Made by a program: the position numbers and the translations under genes. This document shows, one piece after another, positions 1 through 13,300 of a stretch of DNA of 64,000 nt; positions within the stretch are counted from its first letter, which is position 1; each line of letters opens with the position of its first letter. The notes beneath the pieces were generated by a model that worked only from the letters and a program-made list of their open reading frames with translations, had not been told where the DNA came from and did no database searches. This DNA is from Lucifuga dentata (Eukaryota > Chordata > Actinopteri > Ophidiiformes > Bythitidae), in NCBI GenBank assembly GCA_014773175.1, contig VXCM01000300.1:91063-155062 (forward strand), given 5' to 3'.

Positions 1-342
1 TTTTTTTTTTTTTTTTAAGAATTAAATTAAATGGTTGGAATCTGGATGTAAAAGCCATAAAAACAATTACATTAAGATGTGAACATAGAGTATGTACACT
101 GATAATGGTGCCCTCCATAATGTATAGACGGTACGGTATTGGCTCATAAGCTCAAAAATGCCATGATATAAACTCATTTAGGAGAAAAGAGTTTGAGTTA
201 GGAGTTGATCACATGCTGTACCTGATGTTAATATCATGTCCCTCCACATCTCAACTCTAATGAAGAAGGCACCAGTGTCTCCATTTTCTCCACGGGCTGT
301 GGAAAATCAACCAGCAGAATATCTTTACCCACCCCGCTGCAG

Positions 343-470
343 TGGGGTGGGTAAAGCTCTGCAACAGGTGATCAAAGCAGCTCAGCGAATCAATGGAATG
401 GCATTACCAACCATATGAGACGTGTTCAATGACAGGTGGGTGAGGAGAGCCCACTGCATTTTCAAACACC
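343..470 (+). pseudogene. LINE reverse-transcriptase C-terminal remnant
   Basis: Read in one frame, this stretch resembles the end of fish non-LTR retrotransposon ORF2 proteins. It has a segment like GKALQQVIKAAQRINGMALP, then an in-frame stop, then a segment like DVFNDRWVRRAHCIFKHP. The pattern of a K-L/Q-x-V-x-x-A-x-x-I helix followed by R-A-x-x-I-x-x-x-P is typical of the L2/Rex-type terminus as I remember it. The in-frame stop and the lack of any catalytic domain show it is dead. The family name is uncertain. Confidence 0.42.
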
Positions 471-475
471 CCATA

Positions 476-509
476 AAATAAAATAAAATAAAATAAAATA
501 AAATAAAAT
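476..509. repeat. (TAAAA)n microsatellite
   Basis: Six or more tandem TAAAA units, read directly from the sequence. It lies directly after the LINE remnant and may derive from that element's A-rich tail. Confidence 0.85.
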
Positions 510-1653
510 GCCATGTGGTGGTACAACTGTACCACCAGACTCAAAATCAGAGCTATTAAGCAATAATCACATCATGCTCACAGTAAAAGTAATTGACAGG
601 CAATGTGGCATATGCAACCATATAATATTCTACCTTTATACAATAACACTTTGCATATGTATATGTTTGTTTTTTTAAATTTCATACAGTGTTTTATGTA
701 ACACTTATACAGCTCTGAACCTGTGTTTTGTACTTTCCTTGTCCTCTCTTGAGATATTATGTTTTCTTGTGAACTTTTGTCTCTGTTTTGTGAAAACGAT
801 GATGAAAAAGACATTTTCTTTGATGGCATGATGACACTAAATTTAATTGAAATGAATTGACCATCATGGATTAGATTATTCTTGGAATCTTCATCTTCTG
901 TTTCCATTTTAATCTTCTTTGTCAGTATTTTTTGGTATTTCGCATAAAAACCAACAGCTCAAAAAGTCCAGTTTGCTTAAACTGCTCCATCACTTTCTTT
1001 AAAGGCAAAGCGTAATATCACATTTGCTTTATCTCCATATTAAAGTAATAAGGCTGACATAGCTCAGTATGTCTCAACAGCATCCAATATCCATGAGCTA
1101 CAATGCATGTGATCACAGAATGTGTGTTATTTTTCTGCATGGTGGAAAGAGAATGACATCCAGGGACATTCAAGATGAGAAAGAAGCGAACACGATGGCA
1201 GTAAAGAAAAATACATGTAAGAGACCTGTAGTGACAATTTTCACACACCTATACTGCATTTTTTTTTCTTTACCAGGCAATACTAGCTGTGATATATATA
1301 TGTTTATTATTATCCATCTTGAGGTGTGATAACTGAATAAAACAGTAATATGAAAAAAATACTTCACAGTACCACATTTGGACATGTTTTGATATTATCA
1401 TCATAATATCATCTATTAGCATTTTACCAGCTTATGTTGCACACAGCATTAAAGCATGAATTTAATTGGTGATGACAGCGTTTGCAACATTTACCAGCAT
1501 GTTGCTGTCTCTGTACAATAACATCATGTGGACGCTGCACCTGAAGTCATTATATGTAGATTATTGATAATCCCAGATCCTTGTCCGCCAGATGTCTGAC
1601 TCATTCTATTTTTGTTCCTTTACACTCATAAATGTACTTTGGTGGATTTAGAA

Positions 1654-1655
<2 letters not shown>

Positions 1656-1696
<41 letters not shown>

Positions 1697-1697
1697 N

Positions 1698-1747
<50 letters not shown>
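1656..1747. repeat. Compound (GT)n/(GA)n microsatellite with a gap
   Basis: About 40 bases of GT dinucleotide repeat, a single N at 1697, then about 50 bases of GA repeat. The N at the switch between motifs marks an assembly join, so the true repeat length is unknown. Confidence 0.9.
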
Positions 1748-1749
<2 letters not shown>

Positions 1750-2599
1750 CATGTTTGCTTTACTTTAAATCTTTTCAGTGGCCTGCACAGACTGCTGTTT
1801 ACTAGATGTTTGGTTATGACTGTTTATATAGATTAACACTGCCATCTGGTGTCTTATAAAAAGGTCATATACATACACAGTTTTAGGAATCGTCTTTAAA
1901 AAAAAAAGAAAAGCTGATTCAGCATAACATATAGATGCTTTAAAATGTTAAACCTAAGAACTGAACAATTCAGGTAAGCAAAGATACCCCAAACAACATA
2001 CTGTATGTGTGTTATCTATCTGTCAGCATACACAGAATAATTAATTTGGATTTTGACTCATTTTAGTTTTAATCACTAGTAGTGGTAAAACTAGGTGTTG
2101 AGGTTTGTTGGTTTGGCTGAGACAAATTCTCTTTATGGATAATTTTACATCCTTATTTATTATTTTATGAGTTTAAATCCACTTTTATTAAGTCCTATTC
2201 TTGCTTGCACCTTCTTATTTACAGCATTTAATTCATCTATGTATTTGTTTTAAACTTGTCTATTTAATCCAGTTACTCCTTCATTTTATGTCTTTACCTA
2301 GTTAAAATAGTTTATACCCAGACTTTTATATACATTTCCTATTTTTCACTTTTTCTATGATCTGTTCTAGTTTTTATTTTTTTCTATTAATCTTATCCAT
2401 CATTTTATTGCTTGCAACTTCCTGTTTTAGTTTGCTTTATTTGATTCTGTTTTATGTTTTATTTTATTCCTGATTTTTATCTGTGTATGTCTTGCTCTCA
2501 TTACTCTCCGTATCCTTTTTACCTTCTGTTTTTCCTTTGTATTATGACCTTTTTTAAATGATTGATCCTGGTTTTTGTCAAACATGTCTCTGAAAAGAA

Positions 2600-2662
2600 C
2601 TTTCTGTTGCATTTTATATAGGAAAAGTGCCATAGAAATAAAGTATGATTGACTGATTGATG
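2600..2662 (+). repeat. LINE-like 3' tail (low confidence)
   Basis: The string GAAAAGTGCCATAGAAATAA, followed by repeats of TGATTGACTGATTGA, resembles the 3' terminus of fish L2/CR1-type LINEs, which end in a tRNA-like sequence and short TGATT repeats. No coding part of an element is visible nearby. The identification rests on remembered family appearance only. Confidence 0.35.
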
Positions 2663-3024
2663 TAGTCTTTCATCACAATAAACTGACACAGAAAGTAACA
2701 TTATTTTGTCTAAGTATGCGTGAAGATATGATCAATAAATATCTTTCCATTATTTTAGTACATCACACACAATCACCTCATACAGCTCAATTCATTAACA
2801 TCCCAGCAAATGTTAAGCTATAAAATCATGGAAGCTGATAACAATTGGAATAACAGAGTCGTACACAAAATATTTTCCAGCTACACTCACTGCAGTTATG
2901 TTGTTACTGTTCAATATTAATAACTGTAATAACAGGTTTTTAAAATATATTTCTAAAATCTCCTACAGAAATTGAATGCAGCAGGGGGCGCTACCTCTGT
3001 GTGTGGAGCAGGATGTAACGGTCT

Positions 3025-3063
3025 GTGTCACGTGACACGTTCATCTGTCAGAAACAGGAAGTG
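3025..3063 (+). promoter_or_regulatory. exoc1 promoter: CACGTG palindrome and ETS site
   Basis: A perfect 14-bp palindrome (3025-3038) contains GTCACGTGAC, which equals the consensus E-box bound by TFEB/MITF and USF factors. An ETS-like ACAGGAAGTG follows at 3054-3063. A probable non-coding first exon ends at 3106 before a GTAAAAG donor. This lies about 1.2 kb upstream of the exoc1 start codon. The transcription start was not observed; it is inferred from the motif cluster and the donor. Confidence 0.55.
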
Positions 3064-4327
3064 AAAGGGCAGTAGTATCGAAGGGTTAGGGAGCCGCATA
3101 GATCAGGTAAAAGTTATTTATGATGTTAGAATAACATCTGATTAAATTATTCTTAAGGTGACGGTGATTTAGTTGTTAAATTCGCTCATTTCCATCCGCT
3201 TTGTGTTTGTAACTAGCGTTAGCTTCCCGCAGCGAGGAACAGCTGAGCTAGCTAACAACACTGATGCTGAGATATTGATGTTTTAGGATTCGGATCACAG
3301 TTATCTCACTTTAAAAAGCTTTCCTAACACCCTGTGGTGGGCTTTTGTGGTCACTCGTTGTTGTCAAGGCCTCTTCTAGCTGTTAACTTCATGGCAAAAG
3401 CGCGAAAGACCTTGAAAACAAGTTTTTATACATAGTCGTTGAGCTGGGTTACTCAGAAAATTTCCGAAAAAGTCTCCTCCGCAGAATCCAAATCACCAAA
3501 ACTCTGATTAACCTGGACCCTTATCAGTGACCGTAGTTACAGTTGAATGCGGCCGTGCGCAAATAAATAATGTCAAAAATACCAAATTGCGCTCTGTATT
3601 CAGATTTCAGACTCCCCTCTGTCTGCCTGTTTGTCTCGGTCTATAATTTTTTTCAACAAAGTAAACAAATGAATATTACTATTAATTAGAAAGATTATTA
3701 GTGCATATCAAGCTTATTGCGCAACAGATTTCCATGCCTATTTGTATGCTGTTTTATTCATAATTTTAATAATAGATTTTCAGTTTAATTCACCGTGTCC
3801 CTTAAATTGCAGCGCGGCATATTGTGATGCTTTATCCCTCCACTTTTTCTATTGCTCAGTTTTTGGGGGATTAAAGGCATGTGCTTGTTTTAAAGGGATT
3901 AGATTTTAAAGGCATTAGAAAACAATTCCCAGGAAGCTGAACATATGGCGGCGGTGGCATCCAGAAACTGAATGAAGAACTCAGGCAGCAAAACAACTCT
4001 GAATACAAATAACTTTCCCTGCATATCTTATAAGCAGCACCACTAAAACAGCCAACTTAAGTCTCAAACTCTGAATACAGCCTCAAGTGAATTTTGGGTA
4101 TATTTTTGCAGTCTGATATCCTGGATTCATCTCTTGTCATCAGCAGGACTGGCTCTCTGACTTCACACATTTAAAGAGACTCATATGCATTCACAAATGT
4201 GTAATATATGCGATTGCTTTGTTTTTCTGTTATACAGTTAATCTCTACATGCAGTGGGTTTTTTTTCTATTTTTTTTTACGCTTGCAATAAAACTCAACC
4301 ACTGTGATGTGTTTGACAGCATCGACC

Positions 4328-7300
4328 ATGACAGCCATCAAACATGCTCTCCAGAGAGACATCTTCACCCCCAACGATGAGCGTCTCCTTGGCATCGTTA
4401 ACGTCTGCAAGGCGGGAAAGAAAAAGAAAAACTGTTTCCTGTGTGCAACAGGTACGTGTGTAATAACCACAGAAATGCTGGCTACAACTGTGAGGTCTGC
4501 GATGATAATGATAAGGTAAATGTTTCTGAGCTGTTCTGTTTTCTCTCTCTTCAGTTACCACCGAAAGGCCCATCCAGGTGAAAGTGGTGAAGGTGAAAAA
4601 ATCGGACAAAGGCGACTTTTACAAGCGGCAGTTGGCCTGGGAGCTGCGAGACCTGACAGAAGTGGACGCCAAAGATGCAAGCAAGGTCAGTGGATGCATG
4701 TGAAAACATTACAGGCATTATTCTTTATCATTCATTATTCTTTATCATTCATCGACTCCCAATTTTCCTGTTGCGGTTCAGGAAAACCCAGAATTTGACC
4801 TTCATTTTGAGAAGGTGTACCGATGGGTGGCCAGCAGCGCCGCCGAAAAGAACTCCTTCATCTCCTGCATCTGGAAGCTGAACCAGCGATACTTAAGGAA
4901 GAAGGTGGAGTTTGTGAATGTCAGTGCTCAGCTGCTGGAAGGTATGGAACTGCTGTATCCTTTGCCCCCTTGTGACTGACTGAAAAAAATGCATGCCTGT
5001 CTTCTTCGATTTGGTTATATTTGTTTAAAGGCATGCCTTGTTCTCTTTGACCCAGCATGTATTTAGCCCAGAAGTGATCGTCTTGGTTTGTGGTTTGGCT
5101 TTCTGTGTTAAATTCTTCTTTATTCTCTCTTTTAAACTTTCTCTGGCCAGAACTTCCTAAAGCGGAAGGTTGGTAGGACTTAACTCNCCACCCCCCCATT
5201 CCTCTCCATTATATTTTCATTGCTTCAGACCACCATCTTCATTATAGACTGTCACTCCCTGAAAGCTGCCGCTGTTTGAATTTCTCACTGAATAAGGATG
5301 ATGGGCATGATTCATTGAGTGTATTATTAGATTTCTAAATAATCATGACATGTTTAGCTCTGGGTTTTTACCTTTACATTTCATCTAGTGTATATATATA
5401 TATATTGGCATGTCTAATTTCATATATTGTTCCAAATTGATCAAGAGTAAAGAAACTTGAAGTTGTTAGTTCATTTGTCTCTTAAAACATTTTATAGTGG
5501 TCTAGCAGTCATTTAAGAAGCTGAGAATCAGCAGAATAAGGTAAAGTCAGCTGATAAAAGATGTTTCAGTCTATAGACTGATGTGATTAATTTTAATTAT
5601 TAATTTCTAATAAGCTACTACCTAAGATTGTTTTTGTTTTGTCTTACACACGCAGCTTTTCTCCTCTTCATGGTACATTTTCATCACTCCTAATGGTGTT
5701 TCACATCCCTACCATCTTAAATGTTTCAAAATGACTATAAATTTTACATTAATGTAAAATGTATGTAATGACATAAACTTAAAATAGTTTATGGCTTCAT
5801 AGAAAAATACATCTGTTCAGTTAAATTGTGAAAAGTATTTTAAAAAACGCCCTTTCCTATTAATGAATGTAAACTAACTTGTTATTATCCTTATGAGAGA
5901 TGGTAGCATGTGTCTCATGTCTTGCACGTTTGTTTCCATTTGTCTTCGTTGGATTAGAGTCAGTGCCTAGTGGTGAGAGCCAGAGTGTTGCCGGCGGTGA
6001 TGAAGATGCTCTGGATGACTATCAGGAGCTGAGCACACGTGAAGAGCAGGACATTGAGAGCATGATGGAAATGTGCGAGTACGCCATCTCTAATGCCGAG
6101 GCCTTCACAGAGCAGCTCTCCAGAGAGTTACACGTTCTAGATGGGGTGAGTGAAGGAACGACTGACCAATTAGGTGCTGAAATGTAATGACAAGTGTTTT
6201 TGATTAGATTTAACAATGGAAACAGTCTTCTGCATTTAATAAAGTGCGTTGTGTACTAGAACCAGATATATACTGGATTTTTGAGGCCGATCCCAATATT
6301 GATACTTTATAAAATTATACAAAATATGATAATGACATATCATCCCGAATTAATTTTTTTTTTTTTTTACATAAGTATTTTTTTGCAAGCAGCATCCCTG
6401 AATTTTGGTTATAAAATAATTGTGACAAAGATGTGTAGTGTGGTAGGATATTATACAGTTTAATAAACTTAAATATGAAAGATGACTAGAAATCAGATGT
6501 GTGGACGAGTCACATGACTTAGACTCGACTTGGACTCGATTCACAATTTTGCTAACTTTAGACTTGACTTGACATAATCCAAAAACACTTGGAGCTCGAC
6601 TTGACATTGACTCCAACTTGTAATTTCACTTGGACTTGACTGAGAGACTTGACAGCTTCCCCAAATCAAAGATTAGAAATTATTCACTTCAAAGTCTTCA
6701 GTGAAGTGGTTAAAGGAAAACTCCAACCTGAAATACTTTCCAGCCACTGAGGGATGTTGTTGCCAATTTGTTCTTTATTGGTACTTTTCTGTTTCTGTTT
6801 TTTTTTTTTTTTTTTCNTTTTTTTTTTTTTTTTTTCCAAAGAAAAATTGACTATTTATAGAAGTGATGATGTAGCCAAGTGATATTACTAACACAGTTTC
6901 TATAGCTTTTAACAGGAGGAACAATGTTGATTATAGTAATGATTAATCATCAAGTTTTGTTGTGAAGTTGTGATTGCAGGGAAAGAATTCTTTGGCAGTC
7001 TAAGGAATCTAAAAGTAAAGTTCAACCATTCGGTGGATTTTAGAAACTAAAAGAAGAAGAGAATATGTAAATAAATACACACTTCACCTTTCCTCACTTC
7101 AAGGCTAATATCCAGTCCATCATGGCCTCAGAGAAGCAGGTCAACATCCTGATGCAGCTGCTGGATGAGGCCCTGGCTGAGGTGGACACCATCGAAGGAA
7201 AGCTGAGCAGCTATGAGGAGATGCTCCAGAGCGTCAAGGACCAGATGGACCAGATCTCACAGAGCAACCGCCTCATCCAGATCAGCAACACCAACAACTG

Positions 7301-10300
7301 CAAACTGCTGGACGAGATCCATTTCCTCGTGGTTAGGATCACATTTCAACCCTTTAATTTCCACTGACCCAAGTACCATTTGACATTTCATTGTGGTACA
7401 GGCTGATTTGTAAATTAAACATGCACATCACCAGTGCTTACTGCATAAATTCAAGTTTTCTGTTAAATGTAAGCATTTGTTTGATGATGGGTGTTTCCTC
7501 ATGTAGAACTACATGGACCTGTCAAAGGGCCACATCAGAGCTCTGCAGGAAGGAGACCTGTCCTCCCCTAAAGGTATCGAGGCCTGCATCAACGCGTCCG
7601 AAGCTCTTCTGCAGTGCATGAACGTAGCTCTCCGACCAGGTCAGTTAACACATACAGTGCTATTGAATACTTGTTAATAAAAATAAACGGGCTATTCCTT
7701 CTCAGCATAGCTGTGAAAATAAATGGTGTGGTTACAAGAGGATTTCTATGATTGATAAAAATTGTTATTTATTGTATAATCGGTTAAAGTTTTGTGATTT
7801 TTTTTTTTTTTTTTTTNTTTTTTTTTTTTTTTTTGCTTTCACAGGTCATGAGAAACTGGCAGCTGTGAAGCAGCAGCTGCTGCTGTTCTGTGAGCTCAGA
7901 GACACGTTCGCTCGCCGCCTCACCAATCACCTCAACAACGTCTTTGTTCACCAGGTAACACACATTGTATGTTCACATAGGGTCCATTGTGTTTGAAAGA
8001 ATTAAATATCATTTTAACCTTACATTTAAAGGAATCACACCGGTGGTTTTAGCATGTTTGAACGCAATATATACAACTCTCATACATGTTACGTTACAGA
8101 TAACCATTTCCCAAAACATACTACTGGAGCAGTAAATAGAATTGTTTTTCCTACCTTCCAGTCTGCCACTGGTTTCAGTTCAGTTTTTTTCTATAAAAAT
8201 CAATTTGTAGAGACTTGAAATGTGCTTGAGCAATCACAGCAAACATGATGTCTGTTAAATTTTTTTGTCAAAGTAGCATTATTTAACTGTCCAACATGGA
8301 GCTTCACAGACGACAATGTATGTACCAGGAGAAGATGATGGTTTCTATAGAGAAATGAAAAATGACCCTCCCTTCTATATTTAGATCTTTGTGTTAGCAG
8401 GCGAAACATTGAGTTTTAAGGTGTGTGTATCACCTGAATATTTGATTTTGAAAGATTAGAGAATTTGGTAAAATAACAGCAAAACTAAAACACAGTTGTA
8501 TGTTTTAGAAAGTGGTTGTCAGCAACGTAATATGTATGTGGGTAGTATTTATTGGGCTCAAACATGCAAAATCACTGGTATGCTCCTTAGAAAATTCTCA
8601 ATTATTTTCTGGCACTTTCTGCAGCAAAATATCACACATACGTAACAAGTTGCACAGACTCAACCTTGTATTGACCTGAGCAAACCTTGCTGCTGTGATT
8701 CTGCACATCAGTCTGCTGCAGTATGAAGGGCTGTGAGCTCTTCTTTTGTTTTCCACTCTCTCTCTCTCTCTCTCTCTCTCCCTNCCCCCCCCCTTCTCAC
8801 TGACTTCCTTGTTAGCTCTGATCCTCTTCCTGTGCTTTTCTGTCACTTCCTTCCTGTTGTGTTTCTCCTATTCTTGCCTCTGTCTTGCTCACTTTGAGTT
8901 GTCACACTGTACTCTCTGTCTCTGTGTCAGTTCAACCACTTCAGTCACTTCAAAATGACCATCCCTCAGTTCTATAGGTCCTCCTGTCTGTCACTTCCAG
9001 TGAGTACCCTCACAGCAAACCCCATTTGCCCCCCTACCCATGCTAATGTTTGACCTCTCATTCCAACTTATAATCTCATTACTAAAGGCGACAGTGCACT
9101 GTTGATTGCATGGGATATGTTTCTCACAACTCTCATCTGATCTCAAAGGCAAAGAGGCACTGGCCATCTTTCTCCTCCCTCACCATGTCTGCACTCTGGC
9201 TAAGTGCTTTTTGTATTTGGGTGCTAAAATGGCTTTGTTGCTAAAGGTTTCATACCATGAACTCCTGTGCTTGTCTGCTCTGCGTGCATGTCTCTAAACA
9301 CAACCGGTAGAGAGACTGAACAGGATAACAAAAGTAAGAAGTACATCAGTCTCAGAGTTTGTTTTTTTTTTTTAAACAAAACATATAAACTAGCTGAGCT
9401 GCATAAGTGTTGAATTTTGGGGTTAAAAAAATCTGTTTACCTTGCTAACGTTTGGCATTGTGGGAATTTGAGGTAATGCACCCGATCCACACGAGATTGT
9501 GATAAGAAGCAGGATAAATCCTATTGTGCTGTGTGTTTGTAACATAAAACTGGAATGAAACGAAAAGGACCACACCGGTGGTTTCGCATGTTTGAGTCCA
9601 ATGTATACAACCCGCATACACATTATGTTACGGACAACCATTTCCCAAAACTTACTGCTGGAGCTGTAAATAGAATTGTTTTTCCTACCTTCCAGACTGC
9701 CACTGGTTTCATTTCATTCCAGTATGCTATAAAAATCAACCTGTAGAGACTTGAAATGTGCTTGAGATAAATAATCTGTCAAAGTGAACGCAATTTCTAT
9801 TAATTTTTTTGTCAAAATAACTTTATTTAACTGATCCAACATGGAGCTGCATTGAACAATATGTATGTCTCCGCCAGGGAATATAGTCCCAGGAGAAGAC
9901 GGCTTTTACAGAGAAATTAAAAATGACNTGTATGTCTCCGCCAGGGAATATAGTCCCAGGAGAAGACGGCTTTTACAGAGAAATTAAAAATGACCGTCCC
10001 TTCTACATTTGGATGTATATGCTATTAGGCAAAACACTGAATTTTAAGGTGGGTGCATCACCTGAATATTTGATTTTGAAAGGGGATTTCACAAAATAAC
10101 GGGAAAACTAAAATATGGTTTTACGTTTTGGAAAATGGTTGTCAGAACGTAAACTGTATGCTGGTAGTGTTTAATGGGCTTAAACATGCAAAATCCCCAG
10201 TACGGACCTTTAATATTATGTTCGTCTGAAGTATGTCTGATTTACTTTTAACTGAGTTCTGATCATCTGTCCTCACGCCGTTGTTCAGGGTCATGATCAG

Positions 10301-13300
10301 AGCTCCACCCTGTCACAGCACACAGCTGAGCTGACTCTGCCCAAGCACAGCCCGCTGCACAGAGACCTGCTGCACTACGCTAAGCTCATGGAGTGGTTGA
10401 AGAACACCCACAGGGAGAAATACGAGGGCCTGTCAAGGGTCAGTGCCTTCATCAGTGAAAATAATACTCAGAGACATGGTGTTTGGCAGCTCAACTCCCT
10501 GAATAAATACCATCTCTTTTTGTCAGACCTATGTTGACTATATGAGCAGACTGTATGAGCGAGAAATTAAAGATTTCTTCGAAGTTGCCAAGATAAAGAT
10601 GGCGGGTACGAGCAAGGAGGCCAAGGGCAAGTTTGGTAAGACCTTTGACTCACAGGGCATTTGCAAGGCATATGTTTGGACTAACCACTGTCGTACTGTT
10701 TTGGTGAAATCTAGTTTTCTTTTTTTTTCTTTTCTTTTCTTGTAATGTGTAGTTCAGTGTTAACCAGCAGTTTCACACCAGTTTCATTGTTTCATTCTTT
10801 TGAATTTTAATCTCATGGCATCTCTCCATTATTTTGCTCTGTTTCTGTGCTTTACTACTGGAGGTTGGATTGGGTTTAAAATTTTGGACCCGATCCAAAA
10901 CAGATCCATGAAAAACCTAGCTGAACCATAAATACATTTTCATCAAAAAAAAAAAAAAAAANAAAAAAAAAAAAAAAACACACCCAAGGACAGTCGGACC
11001 TAACCCAAAATAAAACCAGAAGAAAACTAGATCTGATCCAAAATGCTCGCTGCAAACAGACCCAAATATACAGAGAACACCAACACTGACAGCAGCATAA
11101 TGCGCCACAAATTAACAAGCAGCTTTTCTTTCAGCTTTTTCCACAGGTCAACAAATAACACCTCCATTTTTGCTGCTTCACGCTATTTCAAGAAATATTG
11201 ACACAGACTTGAGACCCAAAGTAATAAAACATGACCCAACCTGTTGCAATTAGATTAGGCCCGATTCGGATCCTGGGTCAGCTCTCGGTTCCTAGGAACG
11301 GTGTGGACCTGTGAAGACTTATACGACTTACCGCAGACTTGACTTATTCATGTACAAATATGGTAAACGCAATGTAATTCCTATACTGCCCTTTCTGCAT
11401 GGCACCTGTATATTGGCCTCAGAAGACTTTTCTGAAAACTGGTGTGTGGAAAGTCCTGCTCCTTATTTAACACTTTACGACATTTCTTTGCACTTTTTGC
11501 TTTAGTCACATAAATATGAAAAGTCTGAATAGGACTCTTGGTTGCGTTTTGGTTTTTGGTGAAATTACAGAACTCGGCTTTCTGCATTCTGTTAGCTTTT
11601 CCTTGTGAAAACAAACAAAAAAAAGACTTTGTTTTCCAAAGGTTGAGCTAAGCTAAGCTACAAGCCTCTGCAGTGCACTTCAGCACATGTAACATTGTAC
11701 ATCTAACATCTCACCCCCCCATGCTGCATGTTTAAGCCTAACCGTGTCTCTGTCTTTGATGCCTGCCTTTCTAACTGGCTGCAGCCACGCTTCCACGGAA
11801 AGAGAGTGCACTCAAACAGGAAACAGAAAGTAAGTACGATGTTTGGATGGAGCTACCCACTCTGCTTCTTAAAACTGTGTCCCAAATAACTGCAAAGGAA
11901 GCCTTTTCTCAAGCCCACTCACTCTTACTATTCCATACTCTAGCTCTGTGTACCCTTACCCTGGCATGTACCATTAGCTTTGTTCTAAATAATTGTTCAC
12001 AATACACATATTATGTGATGAATACCTAATAAAGATAATAAGATGGTAGTTTTTTTTTAAATACAGGTCTCAAATTTGACATGAATAGATCTGTAATGTT
12101 CAAAAAACTTGTTTACTTGAATGACAGTGTATTTGTTGTGCTGTCACAGGCCTGCACGGCAGCTCTGGGAAGTTAACGGGCTCTACCTCAAGCTTGAATA
12201 AGCTGACGGTGCAGGGCTCCAACAGCCGCCGTTCCCAGTCTTCATCGCTGCTAGACATGGGCAACATGTCAGCCTCTGACCTGGATGTAGCTGACAGGAC
12301 CAAGTTTGACAAGGTGATGCTGCCAGAGATCAACATCCTTCATATGATCCCGCTTTCCATCGATCTCTGTATATTTTTCAAGCGGGTCGATTAACTGAGG
12401 TTTCTTTCTGCAGATCTTCGAGCAGGTCCTCAGTGAGCTGGAACCTCTTTGTCTCGCGGAACAAGATTTCATTAGCAAGTTCTTTAAGCTGCAGCAGCAG
12501 CACCCGACAGTCATGCCCCCTCTTGCTCAGGTAAACCTGTGAAATAATTGTGAGAGAAAGCTCATACACTCATACAGCATGTCACCTGCTCCCTTGCTGT
12601 CACAGTGACACATGAAATTGTTTAGATCTGATCTTGAAGGACCATACCAGCCATTTTGCATGTTTGAACCTAATATATTCAATTTTCATACACGTAATGT
12701 TACTGACAATCATTTCCCAAAGCATACTACTAGAATGGTGAATTAAAAAATGTTTTCTTACCTTCCAGACCACCATTGGTTTCAATTCATTCTGGTACGC
12801 TATTAAAATCAACTTGTTGATACTTGAAACATTCTTAGGCTAGGTGATCCATCATTGAACAAGATGTGTATTCAGGTTTTTTTTCGAAGTTACATAATTT
12901 TAGCATTTAAGCGCAATAAAAAGCATAGAGTGAATGTATGTCTCCACTGGGGAATATAGTCCCAAAATAAGACGTGCGTTTATTGAAAAATTTAAACGAC
13001 CGTGACTTCATAAGACTGCATAACTATTAGCAGGCGAAACATCGACTTTTAAGGTGGGTGTATCACTTGAATATTTGATTTTGAAAGATTAAGAGATTTT
13101 GCAAAATATCAGGAAAGCTGAAATACGGTTTTATCCTTAGGAAATGACTGTCAGTAACCTTACGTGTATGAAAATTGAATATATTAGGCTCAAACATGCA
13201 AAATAGTCCTTTATGGTCCTTTAAAGACTGATGTTACCTCACTTTAGTAACTGTAGTTTTGTGTGGTGGCTTCCAAAATTGAAATGTTTATGTGAAAGCA

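Larger units (their letters stand above)
1..3000. other. Intergenic region upstream of exoc1
   Basis: AT-rich sequence with no exon-like coding segment that I can support. It holds a short LINE reverse-transcriptase remnant (343-470), a TAAAA pentanucleotide repeat, a compound GT/GA microsatellite broken by an N, and a LINE-like 3' tail near 2627-2660. The sequence starts with a T tract at 1-16. The short open frames here have no recognisable family and look like chance. Confidence 0.6.

Noticed and set aside
9862..9994. Tandem duplication inside MITE copy 2 as a biological feature
   Set aside because: Exactly 66 bp on both sides of a single N, as at three other gaps; an assembly overlap.
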